Shown: positions 44,628-54,932 of the stretch, in pieces
Layout: each line of letters opens with the position of its first letter
How positions within the stretch are numbered: position 1 is the stretch's first letter
Origin: Rheinheimera pleomorphica
Lineage (GTDB): Bacteria > Pseudomonadota > Gammaproteobacteria > Enterobacterales > Alteromonadaceae
Assembly (NCBI RefSeq): GCF_011634895.1
Contig: NZ_SIRR01000003.1
Span: forward strand, 372,001 to 436,000
Length of the DNA: 64,000 bases
Reading direction: 5' to 3'
Notes under the pieces: generated by a model
What the model saw: only the letters and a program-made list of their open reading frames with translations
Told to the model about the DNA's origin: nothing
The model's database searches: none
Translations under genes and position numbers: made by a program

Positions 44628-45755
44628 TTAGTGTTGCGCCAGGGCGGCTTTTACCGCTTCGGGTTTAATTTCGCCGTTATGTGTCAGCACGGTTTTTGCC
44701 AGCACTTCGTCATCCCAGTTCAGCTTGATAGCGCCATCAACAACAAATAGCTGCAATAAATTCAGCAGGTTTTTCGCATACAGCTCTGAGGCATGCTCAG
44801 CCAGCATCGAGGGCACATTTAGCGGCGCCGCTATAGTTATCTGGCCTTGGGTTACCGTTTCGCCCGGTACGCTGTATTCGCAGTTACCGCCGCCTTCTGC
44901 GGCTAAGTCGATGATGACTGCACCCAGTTTCATGCCGTCTACCTGCGCTTTGCTAATCAGCTTTGGCGATGGCCGCCCTGGTATCGCTGCTGTGGTAATA
45001 ACAATATCGGCCTGCTGGATATGCTTAGTAATTACGGCAGCAATTTTTTCCTTTTCATCAGCGGTCAGCTCACGGGCGTAGCCGCCTTCACCGCGGGCAT
45101 CAACGCCGGTATCAACAAACTTGGCGCCCAGTGATTCGGCCTGCTCTTTGGTCTCTGGCCGCACATCATAGCCTTCGGTAATGGCACCTAAACGTCGCGC
45201 CGTAGCCAGTGCCTGTAAACCGGCCACGCCTAAGCCCATTACCAGACAACGTGCCGGGCGGATAGATCCCACCGCGGTGGTCATCATCGGCAAAATACGG
45301 GCAAGCTTAGTGGCACCTAAAAGCGCAGCATAATAGCCAGCCAGTGCCGCCTGCGACGATAACGCATCCATCGCCTGAGCGCGGCTGATGCGTGGCACCT
45401 GCTCCATAGCAAAGCAGGTGATCTGTTTTTCACATAATAAGCGGGTCAGTTCAGGCTCTTTGTGCGGGTAAATAAAACTGAGCAGTATGCTGCCCGGTTT
45501 TAGCAGCGCAATTTCACTGGGCTTGGGTGGCTGTACTGCCAGCACGATGTCGGCGTCACTGAGTAAATGTTGCTCGGTGCCGGCAATGTCAACGCCATTG
45601 TAGGCAGCGTCGGGCAGTTTGCTGCCCAGGCCGGCGCCGCTTAGCATGCTGATATTGCAACTGAGTTTACTCAGTTTGTCGGCTACGGCAGGCACCAGGG
45701 CCACCCGCTTTTCGCCGGGCCGGCTTTCCATCAGCACGGCTATTTTTACTGGCAT
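44628..45755 (-). CDS. NAD(P) transhydrogenase subunit alpha, part 1 (NAD(H)-binding)
   Basis: A 375-residue soluble domain I that binds NAD(H) on the cytoplasmic face. Alanine-dehydrogenase-like fold: ESRPGEKRVALVP at the start, the dinucleotide-binding motif VMGLGVAGLQALATA, and YDVRPETKEQAESLGAKF. It ends before the membrane helices, which are encoded separately 34 bases downstream. AAGGAG precedes the ATG. First gene of the operon. Confidence 0.96.
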   Translation of the reverse strand: MPVKIAVLMESRPGEKRVALVPAVADKLSKLSCNISMLSGAGLGSKLPDAAYNGVDIAGTEQHLLSDADIVLAVQPPKPSEIALLKPGSILLSFIYPHKEPELTRLLCEKQITCFAMEQVPRISRAQAMDALSSQAALAGYYAALLGATKLARILPMMTTAVGSIRPARCLVMGLGVAGLQALATARRLGAITEGYDVRPETKEQAESLGAKFVDTGVDARGEGGYARELTADEKEKIAAVITKHIQQADIVITTAAIPGRPSPKLISKAQVDGMKLGAVIIDLAAEGGGNCEYSVPGETVTQGQITIAAPLNVPSMLAEHASELYAKNLLNLLQLFVVDGAIKLNWDDEVLAKTVLTHNGEIKPEAVKAALAQH

Positions 45756-45848
45756 AGGCTTATCTCCTTAAACTAACTGTTTGAGGAGTATAGTCTTTAT
45801 TTAGCGGCTTTTTGGATTGTGGTGGCTGATGGCTAACATTTCGCCAGT

Positions 45849-46817
45849 TTATACTGGTCTAACCTGTTTTGGGCGAGTTTCCTCTCGCAGAGCCTGCTGC
45901 AGCGTGGCCAGGATCTCGCTGCTTTTACGTAGTACCCTTAGCTGGCTGAATAACTCAGCGGCCTGCGGATATTGCAGCTTTAAATAGCTAAACCACTGTT
46001 TAATGCGGTTGCTGTAGTACTGGCTTTTATCGCCGCACATTTCAAATTCTGAGTACTGCATTAACAGCTCAAGTACCTTTGGCCAAGGCATGGCCGGCTC
46101 GCCTGTGCGGATACTTTGCGCCAGATTAGGCATGGCTAAGGCGCCACGGCCGAGCATAATGTCAGAGCAGGCCGATTGCTGTTGGCAAAGCGCGGCGTCA
46201 CTGGCCTGCCAGATTTCGCCATTGGCAATAAGTGGAATCGTCACATGCTGCTTTATTTTGGCGATCCAGGGCCAGTAGGCCGGTGGCCGGTAACCATCGC
46301 TTTTGGTGCGGGCGTGCACGGTCAGCATGCTGGCGCCGGCTGCGGCGATGGCCGTGGCGTTATCCAGGGTGAGTGAGGTGTCATCATAGCCGAGGCGGAT
46401 TTTAGCGCTGACCGGATACTGCGCCGGCACCGCATCGCGCACCGCTTTAACAATTTGATATAGCTGGTTAGTTTCTTTTAACAGCACAGCGCCGCCGCGG
46501 CTTTTGTTGACCGTTTTTGCCGGACAGCCAAAGTTTAAATCGACGCCGGGAGAGCCCAGTTCGACCGCCCGTACCGCGTTTTCAGCCAGCCAGTGCGGGT
46601 CTTGCCCCAGCAGTTGCACCCGCACTGGCGTGCCAGCATAGGTTTTACCACCGGTTAATAGCTCAGGACACAGCCGGGTAAATACCCGCGCGGGTAGCTT
46701 TTGGTCGACCACGCGGATAAATTCGGTAATACATAAATCGTAACCGCCAATCCGGGTTAGCATATCGCGCATCAGCGCATCGACTACGCCTTCCATCGGG
46801 GCCAGAATAATCTTCAT
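45849..46817 (-). CDS. dusC: tRNA-dihydrouridine(16) synthase
   Basis: An FMN enzyme that reduces U16 in the D-loop of tRNA. The N-terminal TIM barrel begins [20 protein letters not shown]; the catalytic acid is C98 in [19 protein letters not shown], the same number as in E. coli DusC; FMN phosphate residues lie in ANGEIW and IMLGRGALA. The C-terminal helical domain contains the DusC-type [11 protein letters not shown]. Length 322. The start overlaps the DUF2256 gene by four bases. Confidence 0.96.
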   Translation of the reverse strand: MKIILAPMEGVVDALMRDMLTRIGGYDLCITEFIRVVDQKLPARVFTRLCPELLTGGKTYAGTPVRVQLLGQDPHWLAENAVRAVELGSPGVDLNFGCPAKTVNKSRGGAVLLKETNQLYQIVKAVRDAVPAQYPVSAKIRLGYDDTSLTLDNATAIAAAGASMLTVHARTKSDGYRPPAYWPWIAKIKQHVTIPLIANGEIWQASDAALCQQQSACSDIMLGRGALAMPNLAQSIRTGEPAMPWPKVLELLMQYSEFEMCGDKSQYYSNRIKQWFSYLKLQYPQAAELFSQLRVLRKSSEILATLQQALREETRPKQVRPV

Positions 46818-46972
46818 GCGTTGCTTTGGGTCGTCAGGGGCTTGTTACGGCGGCAGCGCTCAGAGCAGTAAATGACGCTATGCCAGTTACGCTGCCATTT
46901 TTTGCGCCAGCTAAATAACAAGCCGCACACCGGGCAGCGCTTTTCTGGCAGGTTAAGTTTGTGGTGCGCCAT
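46814..46972 (-). CDS. DUF2256 small zinc-finger protein
   Basis: A 52-residue protein with [18 protein letters not shown] and CSERCRR, the four-Cys pattern of DUF2256. ATG 46972 is the start; the longer frame lies inside the HDOD gene. It begins two bases after the HDOD stop and overlaps dusC by four bases, so it is translated as part of that operon. Function unknown, but pairing with tRNA or DNA-modifying genes is common for the family (general recollection). Confidence 0.92.
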   Translation of the reverse strand: MAHHKLNLPEKRCPVCGLLFSWRKKWQRNWHSVIYCSERCRRNKPLTTQSNA

Positions 46973-46974
46973 CA

Positions 46975-47847
46975 CTAGACCGCGTAAATGGTGCTGATCT
47001 GCTGGCGGTGTAGCAGTTCGGCCAGCTCTGGCAGTTGCAGCGGCTCCAGCTCCAGCACGTCTAAAATGGCACTTTTGTGCTGTTCCCACTCCGGATCCAG
47101 GCTAATGTCAAACAGCTGACGGCTTTCACCGCTAAAATGTTCAGCCAGTTTCAGCAAGGCAAATAGCTGCTTTTCCAGCTCACTGTCTGATTCGAGCATC
47201 AGTGCCGGGCTGTGGTGATAGGCAATAACATTGCATAGTGCAGGCGTTAAACCCCAGGACTCGGCAATTAAATAGCCCAGCACTTCATGGCAGGTAGCAA
47301 AGTGTTGTTCTTCAATTTCGCTATAACCGCGCTGTGCCAGCAGGCCTTGCTGCATCAGTTGCTCATATTGCGGCGCCTGCTGATAAATAAGCGCTATACC
47401 GGCGTTATGAAACAGCCCCAGGCTATAGCAGTCGTCCTGCACATCTTGCGCAAAGTTAAAATGCTTGGCCAGTGTCATGGCGATGTTGGCCGTTTGCAGC
47501 GCGTTCGCCCACAGCTTCAAACTGAATTTATCGTTTTGTCCCTCAGCCAGGGTAAAGCGCAGTAATACGCTACGGACTAATTTTAGTACCCGGTTAACGC
47601 CAAGAAATTTACAGGCGTGTTCCACCGAGGTAATTTTACGCCGCAGGCCAAAAAACGCCGAGTTCACCACCTTTAACGTAAAACCGGCAATGCCGATATC
47701 CAGGTTAATTAACGCGGCGATGCGCTTAATATTGGGTTCGGGCGCGTCCAGCTGCTGCTGGATATGCTGCAGAATTTCCGGTTGTGGCGGTATGGTAAAG
47801 CCGTTTAATGCCTGTTCAATGGCTGACATATCAATGGCTTGTGCCAT
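46975..47847 (-). CDS. HDOD-domain signalling protein
   Basis: A 290-residue HDOD protein, an HD-related fold lacking metal catalysis. Family features: [13 protein letters not shown] at the start, [40 protein letters not shown], and [11 protein letters not shown] in place of the HD pair. HDOD proteins act in stress or c-di-GMP signalling; no output domain is attached. It leads the HDOD-DUF2256-dusC operon. Confidence 0.92.
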   Translation of the reverse strand: MAQAIDMSAIEQALNGFTIPPQPEILQHIQQQLDAPEPNIKRIAALINLDIGIAGFTLKVVNSAFFGLRRKITSVEHACKFLGVNRVLKLVRSVLLRFTLAEGQNDKFSLKLWANALQTANIAMTLAKHFNFAQDVQDDCYSLGLFHNAGIALIYQQAPQYEQLMQQGLLAQRGYSEIEEQHFATCHEVLGYLIAESWGLTPALCNVIAYHHSPALMLESDSELEKQLFALLKLAEHFSGESRQLFDISLDPEWEQHKSAILDVLELEPLQLPELAELLHRQQISTIYAV

Positions 47848-47944
47848 TCTGCTTCTCCGGAAATGTGATAGCGCTGCTGCTAATAGTAAAAGCGGAGGCG
47901 CCTAAATGCAAAGCGGTTTCTGTCGCGGCTGGCGCCAGGGCGGA

Positions 47945-48409
47945 TCAGGAGTCCAGATAGGGCCGGCCTGACATCAATTGCTGCGCCAATTGCTGTTCGT
48001 TTTGCTGCTCGTTCAGTTGCAGGTCGTTAAACTGCACATCAAATTGGATCAGTTCTTCATCGTCCAGGTGCTGTGCTACCAGGCGGTCAGGCACCTGACC
48101 CACCTGACGGTATGCGTTAATGGCCACCTGGGCGGCTTGCTCCATCAGCAAGAAAAACTGCCCGAGCGGAAATTGCTGAAAAATATCGGCATCCAGATGC
48201 GCCCAGCCAAGCAGATCGCCGCTGATACTGCCATCGGCATGGTCGGTAAATAGCATAGATACCGCGGCGCAGTTGGGATTTTCACCAGCCTGGTACTGCT
48301 GGGCATCGTCGCTGTTAAATACCAGCACATAGCCAAAACCAGGGCTGCCTTCAGCATCCATCTCGTCAAATGACGTATCGTACAACAAAAACAAGCGATT
48401 ATCGGTCAT
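47945..48409 (-). CDS. Hypothetical acidic protein (154 residues)
   Basis: A soluble, acidic, glutamine-rich protein (MTDNRLFLLYDTSFDEMDAE at the start, with NDLQLNEQQNEQQLAQQL at the end). A possible alpha/beta domain in the first 100 residues; no membrane segment and no family recognised. AGGA precedes the ATG. It lies between an M48 peptidase and the HDOD gene with about 90 bases free on each side. Confidence 0.65.
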   Translation of the reverse strand: MTDNRLFLLYDTSFDEMDAEGSPGFGYVLVFNSDDAQQYQAGENPNCAAVSMLFTDHADGSISGDLLGWAHLDADIFQQFPLGQFFLLMEQAAQVAINAYRQVGQVPDRLVAQHLDDEELIQFDVQFNDLQLNEQQNEQQLAQQLMSGRPYLDS

Positions 48410-48500
48410 GACGTTTTCCTGCTGAAAAAATGGGCGCTAATTTTAGCTGAAAACGCGGCAAGACTAAAGGGTGAACTGCGGTAAAAGCCGGTATTGTCGG

Positions 48501-50360
48501 TTAAGCTGGCTGCTCGCTGGCTGGATAAGGCATTTCCAGCAGCAGCGCCAGCGCCAGCAATAAAGCCTGCTCGTTCGTTTGCAGCAATTGATCTGCCTTG
48601 ACACAGCATTCAATCGCCTGCCATAGCCGTTGCTTTTGTAGCGGAGCCAGCGCCAGTAATACGGGCAGCTGCTGGCTCAGCTGAGACAAATTAACCGCAG
48701 GTAAGCGGGTGTCCAGGTTAATGTCCAGCGCAGCAATACCTGCCTGCCAGGCTTGTTGCTGCTGGCTGTTATCACCGGCCAGGCTGCTGACCAGTGCCAG
48801 CAACTGGCCAACCGCAGGCGTTAGTTGCGCCAACGTTTTCGCGGAGTATTGTTTGCTAATTTGTGTTGGGTCAAACTGCACCGCCAGGTTGTGCTCGACA
48901 AACTGGCTGACCAGCCAGGGTGCCAGCGTTGGCTGTGGTATAGCGCCGAGCAAGGCGTGCAGTAATTGCTCAAAGGGTTTAAAGCGGCCTTCCGATAACG
49001 CCTTAAGCGCTGGCATCAGGCGTTGTAGTAGCTGTATCTGTTGCAGTGCGTCCAGGCTGGCAACCGCGTCGCACAGTTGATCAACCTGCTGCAACAACGT
49101 CACTGACGCCATTTCTTTAATCAGTCTGAGTTGCTGCTGGCGTATGCTGTCGTCCTGCTGCAGTAAGATGCAACATACCAGGGCCATTGCCGGCTCGGTC
49201 TGGCGGCTGCTGTGCAGCAGTAACAGCGGCAGTGCCTGTTGTAAGCGCTCGCCGGCGCTGCTTGTGCTGACAGTGTGCGTTTGGTTGCTTGCTGTGTCAC
49301 TGTCACTGTCGCTGGTCTGGGCGTTACGTGGTGTTGGAAACTTACCGTTCCAGTGCGGTTCTAACCGTTTAATCCGGGTAGCCAGCGGTGGATGGGTGGC
49401 AAATATCGATGCCCAGCGGCTTATGGCTTCACCAAAAAACAGATGGCTGTTTTCATCGGCATTGGCATGGGCAATTTTGCTGTGGCTACTGTGGCTGCCA
49501 ATGACTTTTAAGGCACCGGCAATACCGCGCGGGTTGCGGGTAAACTGCACCGCGCTGGCATCTGCCAGAAACTCGCGCTGACGGCTGACGGCCGCTTTAA
49601 TTAAATTACCAAAGAAGGAGCCGACATAGCCAATAACCACCAGCCCCAGTGCCAGCGCCAGCACACCGCCACCACTGTTTTTATTACCCGATGAGCGCGA
49701 GCCTGCGCGCACGGCGCTGCTGCGGCTGCCACGCAGCAGGTAATAGCCAATGTGGCCTAAAAATAAAATGCCATTGAGGACCGCAATAAGGCGGATATTC
49801 ATTCGCATATCGCCATTTAAGATATGGCTGAATTCATGCGCAATAACCCCCTGCAGCTCGTCACGGTTTAACTGCTGCAGGCAGCCCTGAGTTACGCCGA
49901 TCACGGCATCGGCCGGGCTGTAACCGGCGGCGAAGGCATTAATGCTGTGCTCGGGCAGCAAATAAACCGGTGGTACCGGGGTGTTGGCGGCCAGCGCCAT
50001 TTCTTCTACTACGTTAAGTAAGCGGCGCTGCAGCGGATCTGAGCTATCCGCAGATAAACGTACCCCACCAAGCGACTGGGCGACCACTTTACCACCGGCT
50101 TTTAGCTGTTGCCATTTATACAGTACTGCCAGAGTGACAGCGGTAATAACGCCCAGACTGACCCAGCCCAGCAGATGCCAGGGTAAGGTTTGCCACTGCC
50201 AGGGGCCGCTGATAAACGCCGGGTCAAGCAACCCCAGGCTGATAAGGGTGACAATATTCGTCAGCAGTAATAACAGCAGCACGGCCAGCGTAAATAAGGC
50301 GACCAGGATGCGGGTATTACGCCGGGCCAAATCTTGCTGGGCAAAAAAATTACTGCTCAT
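48501..50360 (-). CDS. M48 family membrane metallopeptidase (HtpX-like)
   Basis: A 619-residue inner-membrane zinc peptidase. Two membrane helices (about 15-40 and 55-80) precede the catalytic helix with HEFSH at residues 175-179, followed by two more helices (about 195-245). A conserved FGEAISRWASIFATHPPLATRI segment follows. The C-terminal 280 residues are Leu/Gln-rich helices not found in HtpX. It follows lemA by 17 bases, a widespread pairing. Membrane protein quality control is probable. Confidence 0.9.
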   Translation of the reverse strand: MSSNFFAQQDLARRNTRILVALFTLAVLLLLLLTNIVTLISLGLLDPAFISGPWQWQTLPWHLLGWVSLGVITAVTLAVLYKWQQLKAGGKVVAQSLGGVRLSADSSDPLQRRLLNVVEEMALAANTPVPPVYLLPEHSINAFAAGYSPADAVIGVTQGCLQQLNRDELQGVIAHEFSHILNGDMRMNIRLIAVLNGILFLGHIGYYLLRGSRSSAVRAGSRSSGNKNSGGGVLALALGLVVIGYVGSFFGNLIKAAVSRQREFLADASAVQFTRNPRGIAGALKVIGSHSSHSKIAHANADENSHLFFGEAISRWASIFATHPPLATRIKRLEPHWNGKFPTPRNAQTSDSDSDTASNQTHTVSTSSAGERLQQALPLLLLHSSRQTEPAMALVCCILLQQDDSIRQQQLRLIKEMASVTLLQQVDQLCDAVASLDALQQIQLLQRLMPALKALSEGRFKPFEQLLHALLGAIPQPTLAPWLVSQFVEHNLAVQFDPTQISKQYSAKTLAQLTPAVGQLLALVSSLAGDNSQQQQAWQAGIAALDINLDTRLPAVNLSQLSQQLPVLLALAPLQKQRLWQAIECCVKADQLLQTNEQALLLALALLLEMPYPASEQPA

Positions 50361-50377
50361 GCGCGGCGTAGTGGTGG

Positions 50378-50968
50378 TTAGAAGCTAACTTTAGGTGCTG
50401 CCTGAATGGCGGCACTGTCGGCAAACTCCAGCAGTTTGGCATCAGTGGCGTGGCCAAAGCTGGGCGCCAGCAATACCGGTGGGAAGCTCTGCTTATAACT
50501 ATTGTAATCGGTTACCGCATCATTAAAGGCCTGGCGGGCAAACGCCACGCGGTTTTCTGTGCTGGTCAGCTCTTCTGACAGCTGCATCATGTTTTGATTC
50601 GCTTTTAAATCGGGGTAGGCTTCCATCACCACATTTAACCGGCTCATGGCACTTTGCAACGCCCCTTCGGCGCCGGCCAGCTGGCTGATTGCACTGGCAT
50701 CGCCAGGGTTGTTCGCCGCCACTTTCAGGCCGGCCATAGCGGCATTGCGGGCGCTGATCACGGCCTCTAACGTATCGCGCTCATGCGCCATATAGGCTTT
50801 GGCTGTTTCAACCAGGTTAGGGATTAGGTCATAGCGGCGTTTTAACTGTACTTCAATTTGGGCAAAGGCATTTTGAAAACGGTTTTTTAGTTTTACCAGC
50901 TGATTAAAAATGCTGATAACCCAAAACACGATAGCAACGAGGATTGCCAGAATAATCAGGCTGGTCAT
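50378..50968 (-). CDS. lemA: LemA family protein
   Basis: A 196-residue protein with one N-terminal membrane helix and a helical bundle carrying the LemA signature: KLKNRFQNAFAQIEVQLKRR, then DLIPNLVETAKAYMAHE and YPDLKANQNMM. It is operonic with the M48 peptidase. LemA proteins are inner-membrane anchored with a periplasmic or cytoplasmic bundle; their function is unresolved. Divergent from glpE. Confidence 0.95.
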   Translation of the reverse strand: MTSLIILAILVAIVFWVISIFNQLVKLKNRFQNAFAQIEVQLKRRYDLIPNLVETAKAYMAHERDTLEAVISARNAAMAGLKVAANNPGDASAISQLAGAEGALQSAMSRLNVVMEAYPDLKANQNMMQLSEELTSTENRVAFARQAFNDAVTDYNSYKQSFPPVLLAPSFGHATDAKLLEFADSAAIQAAPKVSF

Positions 50969-51140
50969 AACAACTCCGGGAGGACATAATTTTTAGTTGC
51001 TATTGTTAACAATAGTTTAATCAGTGTCCAGCGTTATCTGCAGAACTAGCACTAAAGTAGGCTGGCGCCGTATGAATTCTGGTTACTGCTTATTGTGCAT
51101 GAGTGCGGTATTATAAGCACTTTGTTTTAACGGAGGTCGC

Positions 51141-51467
51141 ATGAGCGATTTTAAACATATATCAGTGGCAGAAACGGCGCAGTTACAGGCAGAGGGTAAG
51201 GTGGTTATTGCCGATATCCGTGATGAACAAAGCTTTGCTGCCGGCCATATCAACGGCGCTTTTCATCTGACCAACGGTAGCCTGCACGGCTTTATGCAGC
51301 AGTACGAGTTTGACCAGCCGGTGGTGGTAGTGTGTTACCACGGTAACTCCAGCCAGGGCGCGGCGCAGTATCTGGCGCAGCAGGGGTTTGAACAGGTGTA
51401 CAGCATGGACGGCGGCTTTGAAAGCTGGCGCAGCCAATTGCCTTTTGTGAGTGATAAGGTTGAATAA
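51141..51467 (+). CDS. glpE: Thiosulfate sulfurtransferase GlpE (rhodanese)
   Basis: A 108-residue single-domain rhodanese. Catalytic C65 sits in [15 protein letters not shown], matching the E. coli number. It transfers sulfane sulfur from thiosulfate to acceptors such as cyanide or thioredoxin in the cytoplasm. GGAGGT precedes ATG 51141. The 3' end overlaps the glpG start by 17 bases, as in the conserved glpEG pair. Confidence 0.96.
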   Translation: MSDFKHISVAETAQLQAEGKVVIADIRDEQSFAAGHINGAFHLTNGSLHGFMQQYEFDQPVVVVCYHGNSSQGAAQYLAQQGFEQVYSMDGGFESWRSQLPFVSDKVE

Positions 51468-52302
51468 GTTTGCTGAGCTAAATTCAGCCGCTGCCGCTCA
51501 GCTATTTGCCGACTACTGCCTGACGCAGGGCTTACAGGTAAGTGCTGTGGTGCAAAGGCCCGATTTTGCCGAATTATATGCTGCCGCTGAGCAGCTGGCG
51601 CAGGTTGAAGAAGAGTTTAAGCGGTTTTTGCAGCAGCCGGCGCATCCACGTTATCAGGCGGCGGCCTGGCAGCTCAGTCAGCCGACAGCGGCGGCCACTG
51701 AGCGCGTGTTGCCGGCGTTTAACTTGCGGCAGTTATGGCAGCAGGCACCGCTAACGCTGCTACTGCTGGTGTTGTGTCTATTGGTGTATGGCTGGCAGCA
51801 ACTGGACTGGCAAGCCAGCAGCGCGGCGCTGCAATTAACCGAGCCAGCGCAGCTATGGCGCTGGTTTACGCCAATATTGCTGCATTTTACGCTGACCCAT
51901 CTGGTGTTTAATCTGGCCTGGTGGCTGTATTTGGGGCGGCAGTTTGAACAGCAACTCGGTAGTGGCTTATTGTTGAATGTCAGCTTGTCGGTCGCCCTGG
52001 TGTCTAATGCGGCGCAGTACTTTATTGTACATCCGTATTTTGGCGGCATGTCTGGTGTGGTGTACGGTTTATTTGGCTATTTCTGGCTGGCCGGACGCTT
52101 GAACCCGGCGCAGGGGCTGACGATTAGCAATGGCCTGGCCGGTTTTATGTTGTTGTGGCTGCTGCTAGGCTTTATGGACCTGCTGTGGATAAGCATGGCC
52201 AACTGGGCGCATCTGGGTGGTTTACTGGCCGGTTTTGCCTGGGCCTGGTTATTGCGCAAGCATAACGGTCAGCAACAGCAGCTTACTGATACAGATACTT
52301 AG
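51451..52302 (+). CDS. glpG: Rhomboid intramembrane serine protease GlpG
   Basis: An intramembrane protease of six helices with an N-terminal cytoplasmic domain. The catalytic dyad S201 (GGMSGVVYG) and H254 (WAHLGGL) have the same residue numbers as in E. coli GlpG, which supports the GTG start at 51451. The L1-loop region [16 protein letters not shown] is conserved. Convergent with the FliL-like gene; the two overlap by 20 bases at their 3' ends. Confidence 0.96.
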   Translation: MIRLNKFAELNSAAAAQLFADYCLTQGLQVSAVVQRPDFAELYAAAEQLAQVEEEFKRFLQQPAHPRYQAAAWQLSQPTAAATERVLPAFNLRQLWQQAPLTLLLLVLCLLVYGWQQLDWQASSAALQLTEPAQLWRWFTPILLHFTLTHLVFNLAWWLYLGRQFEQQLGSGLLLNVSLSVALVSNAAQYFIVHPYFGGMSGVVYGLFGYFWLAGRLNPAQGLTISNGLAGFMLLWLLLGFMDLLWISMANWAHLGGLLAGFAWAWLLRKHNGQQQQLTDTDT

Positions 52303-52678
52303 TAAACAGAATATCGCGGATTATAGGGTTGCCGGCTTCTTTTTTCATCGCCTGTTGTAGCTGATCCAATAGCGCCAAGCGAATTTCTTCGCGGCCGGTT
52401 AAGGACTTAATTTTGTCTTCCGGCTGTTTGCTGATGGTGCCGTAAATAATGTCGAGGATCAGCGGTTCGTGATGTTCAATCGCCGGCAAAAAGGCTTTAT
52501 CTTCCAGCATCAACTCAACTGTGATGCGAATATAGCCGAGGCTGCGGCGATTGCCGGAAATATAGTTGGTGACGATGTCGGGGTCAAAACCGTAATACAC
52601 CACTTCTTTCGGTTGTTCTTGCGCGGTGGCTGGCAATGCAATTAACAGCAACAAACAAAGTGGCAGAATTTTTAGCAT
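52283..52678 (-). CDS. FliL-related flagellar basal body protein (orphan)
   Basis: A 131-residue protein with an N-terminal signal-like helix (MLKILPLCLLLLIALPATAQ) and a FliL domain: SLGYIRITVELMLEDKAFL, then HEPLILDIIYGTISKQ and GREEIRLALLDQLQQAM. ATG 52678 is used rather than GTG 52687. Unlike FliL of the flagellar operon, it could be secreted into the periplasm instead of remaining anchored. No other flagellar gene is near. Confidence 0.8.
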   Translation of the reverse strand: MLKILPLCLLLLIALPATAQEQPKEVVYYGFDPDIVTNYISGNRRSLGYIRITVELMLEDKAFLPAIEHHEPLILDIIYGTISKQPEDKIKSLTGREEIRLALLDQLQQAMKKEAGNPIIRDILFTKYLYQ

Positions 52679-52856
52679 AAGTATCACTTTTAGTTAGGAA
52701 AAATGGCCAGCGTCGACACTAACCTTAGCGTTAAGGCCGGCATTTTACCAGTTATGCCGCTTTGCCGTAAGCCGTTTTCTGTACTGATGGCGGCTGAAAA
52801 TTGCCAGCGAAGTTGTTATGATGCCGCCAGACTTTTTCGTAGCAGAATAACACCTT

Positions 52857-53396
52857 GTGACTATTGCCCTGATTTCTCTTGATGCGCATTGGCAGGATGC
52901 CGCAACGCTGCGCCTGCCAGCAGAGCTTGCCGGCTGGATTTTGGAGCCCGCTTCGTTAACCGCCCGCTTAAAACGCCATTGCAGCGCGTTTCGGGTGCAG
53001 CTGCTAAATGAGCGCGCCGCCCGTTTGCCGGCCTTTTTGCGGCCCTTGTTGCCAAATGCCGACGCTGGTCAGCTGCGCGAAGTGATATTGTGGTGTGATG
53101 ATATGCCTTGTGTGTATGCACAAAGCTGGCTGCCGCAGCATACTGTTAATCGCTTTAAGCCGCTGGCCGATTTAGGTGAGCGGCCGTTGGGTGATTATAT
53201 TTTTCAGCAGCCAGACTTAAAACGCGGCACTATCGAAGTGGCACAGCTGCAGCTGTCTGGCTCGTCATTAAGCGACGTGGCTGGCACATCACCTTGTTAT
53301 GCCCGCCGCTCGGTATTTCAGCTTAACGGCTTACCGCTGTTAGTGGCCGAAGTGTTTTTGCCGGCGACGGCGCAGTTGCAGGCAAAGGTTGCATGA
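52857..53396 (+). CDS. ubiC: Chorismate lyase UbiC
   Basis: First step of ubiquinone synthesis: chorismate to 4-hydroxybenzoate and pyruvate. The 179-residue protein shows the UbiC pattern: [39 protein letters not shown], then [11 protein letters not shown] and [22 protein letters not shown]. The start is GTG 52857 without a clear ribosome site. It overlaps ubiA by four bases. Confidence 0.95.
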   Translation: MTIALISLDAHWQDAATLRLPAELAGWILEPASLTARLKRHCSAFRVQLLNERAARLPAFLRPLLPNADAGQLREVILWCDDMPCVYAQSWLPQHTVNRFKPLADLGERPLGDYIFQQPDLKRGTIEVAQLQLSGSSLSDVAGTSPCYARRSVFQLNGLPLLVAEVFLPATAQLQAKVA

Positions 53397-54265
53397 TACT
53401 GGCACTAAAGCGCGGTCACTGGCGTTACTATTTGCAGCTGATGCGGCTGGAAAAACCGATAGGCACCTATTTATTACTCTGGCCAACCTGGTGGGCGCTG
53501 TGGCTGGCGGCTGAGGGGATACCGCCGTTGCATTTGCTAGTGGTGTTCAGTGTCGGCGTGGTGTTAATGCGCGCCGCCGGCTGTGTGATTAACGATTACG
53601 CTGATCGCCACTGGGACGGCGCAGTAGAGCGCACTAAAGCGCGGCCATTGGCCAGCGGTGCGGTATCGGCTACTGAGGCGCTGCAGCTGTTTGCCCTGCT
53701 GTTGTCGCTAAGTGCCAGCCTGCTGTGGTTTTTAAACTGGCAAACGGTGTTGCTATCCTTAGTCGCACTGCTGTTGGCATCAGTTTATCCTTTTATGAAG
53801 CGCTACACGCATTTGCCGCAGGTGGTTCTGGGCGCCGCTTTTAGCTGGGGCATGCCGATGGCGTTTATGGCTATTCAGTTTCAACTGCCGCCGGTATTGT
53901 GGCTGCTGTATCTGGCTAATTTGCTGTGGACAGTGGCGTACGATACCTATTATGCGCTGGTCGACCGGCCGGATGACATTAAAGTGGGCATTAAATCGAC
54001 GGCGATTTTATTTGGCGATTATGTGTTGCCGATTATCGTTCTGCTACAACTGAGCACACTTGTGCTGCTAACGGCGGTAGGCTATCTGGCCGGATTACAT
54101 ATCGTGTATTACCTGTTTTTGTTGGCTGCTGCCGGCTGTTTTGTTTATCAGTATAAAATTGCCAGAGCTGGCCGGCAGGGGTGTTTTCAGGCGTTTTTAC
54201 ATAACCATTATGTGGGCATGCTGGTGTTTGCCGGTATAGCGCTAAGCTACTTGATTGAAGGATAA
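53393..54265 (+). CDS. ubiA: 4-hydroxybenzoate octaprenyltransferase UbiA
   Basis: Inner-membrane prenyltransferase, second step of ubiquinone synthesis. The 290-residue protein has about nine helices and both Asp-rich motifs: NDYADRHWD (N67, D68, D71) and [12 protein letters not shown] (D191, D194, D195), which bind prenyl diphosphate via Mg. The start overlaps ubiC (ATGA), typical of the ubiCA operon. Confidence 0.97.
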   Translation: MILALKRGHWRYYLQLMRLEKPIGTYLLLWPTWWALWLAAEGIPPLHLLVVFSVGVVLMRAAGCVINDYADRHWDGAVERTKARPLASGAVSATEALQLFALLLSLSASLLWFLNWQTVLLSLVALLLASVYPFMKRYTHLPQVVLGAAFSWGMPMAFMAIQFQLPPVLWLLYLANLLWTVAYDTYYALVDRPDDIKVGIKSTAILFGDYVLPIIVLLQLSTLVLLTAVGYLAGLHIVYYLFLLAAAGCFVYQYKIARAGRQGCFQAFLHNHYVGMLVFAGIALSYLIEG

Positions 54266-54268
54266 AAT

Positions 54269-54709
54269 ATGATGAGGCGCCTGTTTATTGGCCTGACATT
54301 CTTACTGTCATTGCTGGCCTGCGTTGCTAGCGGGCAGCCACGTGAAACCTTTAGCCTGGTGCCGCTGCAGCTTGGCGATACGCTGATCCAGGTGCAACTG
54401 GCTGATACGCCAGAAAAGCGGGCGCAGGGCCTGATGTTTCAGCAAAGTGCCGACCCCGGTATGTTGTTGCTATATGCTGAGCCCACAGCAATATCGCTGT
54501 GGATGGCCAATACCCGCATGGCGCTGGATGTGGCCTATATTGGCCCGGACTGGCGCATTGCCGAGCTGATTAGGCTGGAGCCGTTTGATAAAACGCCGGT
54601 GCCATCGCAGCAGCCGGTGATTGCGGCGCTGGAAATGCCCCGCGGTTGGTTTGCTAAACATGGTGTGCAATTAGGGCAGAAAGTAACCTTGCAAACAGAC
54701 AAAAACTAA
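54269..54709 (+). CDS. DUF192 protein, probable lipoprotein
   Basis: A 146-residue protein with a lipoprotein-like signal (LLAC, Cys18) and a DUF192 domain: LADTPEKRAQGLMFQQS, then TAISLWMANTRMALDVAYI and VIAALEMPRGWFAKHGV. It starts three bases after ubiA, so it is probably co-transcribed. Family function is unknown; extracytoplasmic beta-fold domain. Confidence 0.92.
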   Translation: MMRRLFIGLTFLLSLLACVASGQPRETFSLVPLQLGDTLIQVQLADTPEKRAQGLMFQQSADPGMLLLYAEPTAISLWMANTRMALDVAYIGPDWRIAELIRLEPFDKTPVPSQQPVIAALEMPRGWFAKHGVQLGQKVTLQTDKN

Positions 54710-54720
54710 AGCCCAAAGCA

Positions 54721-54882
54721 GGAAGCACTGCCCCGAACGCGTAGCCTCAGACCCATTTCGCGTTAGCGAAGGCGGGTGACAAATTCGTCAGGAACGAAGT
54801 TGGTCAGCGTAGCTGGCCCGCCTGGTTGAGGGCAGGATTGCCCGAAACCCCGCTGAGGCGAGCAGAGCGGGGCAGTGCTTCC
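54721..54882. repeat. 162-bp inverted-repeat element (MITE-like), copy 2
   Basis: Bounded by a perfect 14-base inverted repeat ggaagcactgcccc / ggggcagtgcttcc. Inside are gacaaattcgtcaggaacga (54778-54797) and a ctggcccgc segment shared with the 1.4-kb copy, plus an internal ccccgct/agcgggg hairpin. No target duplication is evident. A further hairpin ttggcatc/gatgccaa is at 54901-54930. Confidence 0.55.
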
Positions 54883-54932
54883 GGCAAATAGACGCAAAAG
54901 TTGGCATCAGTGAACACGCGAGGATGCCAAGA

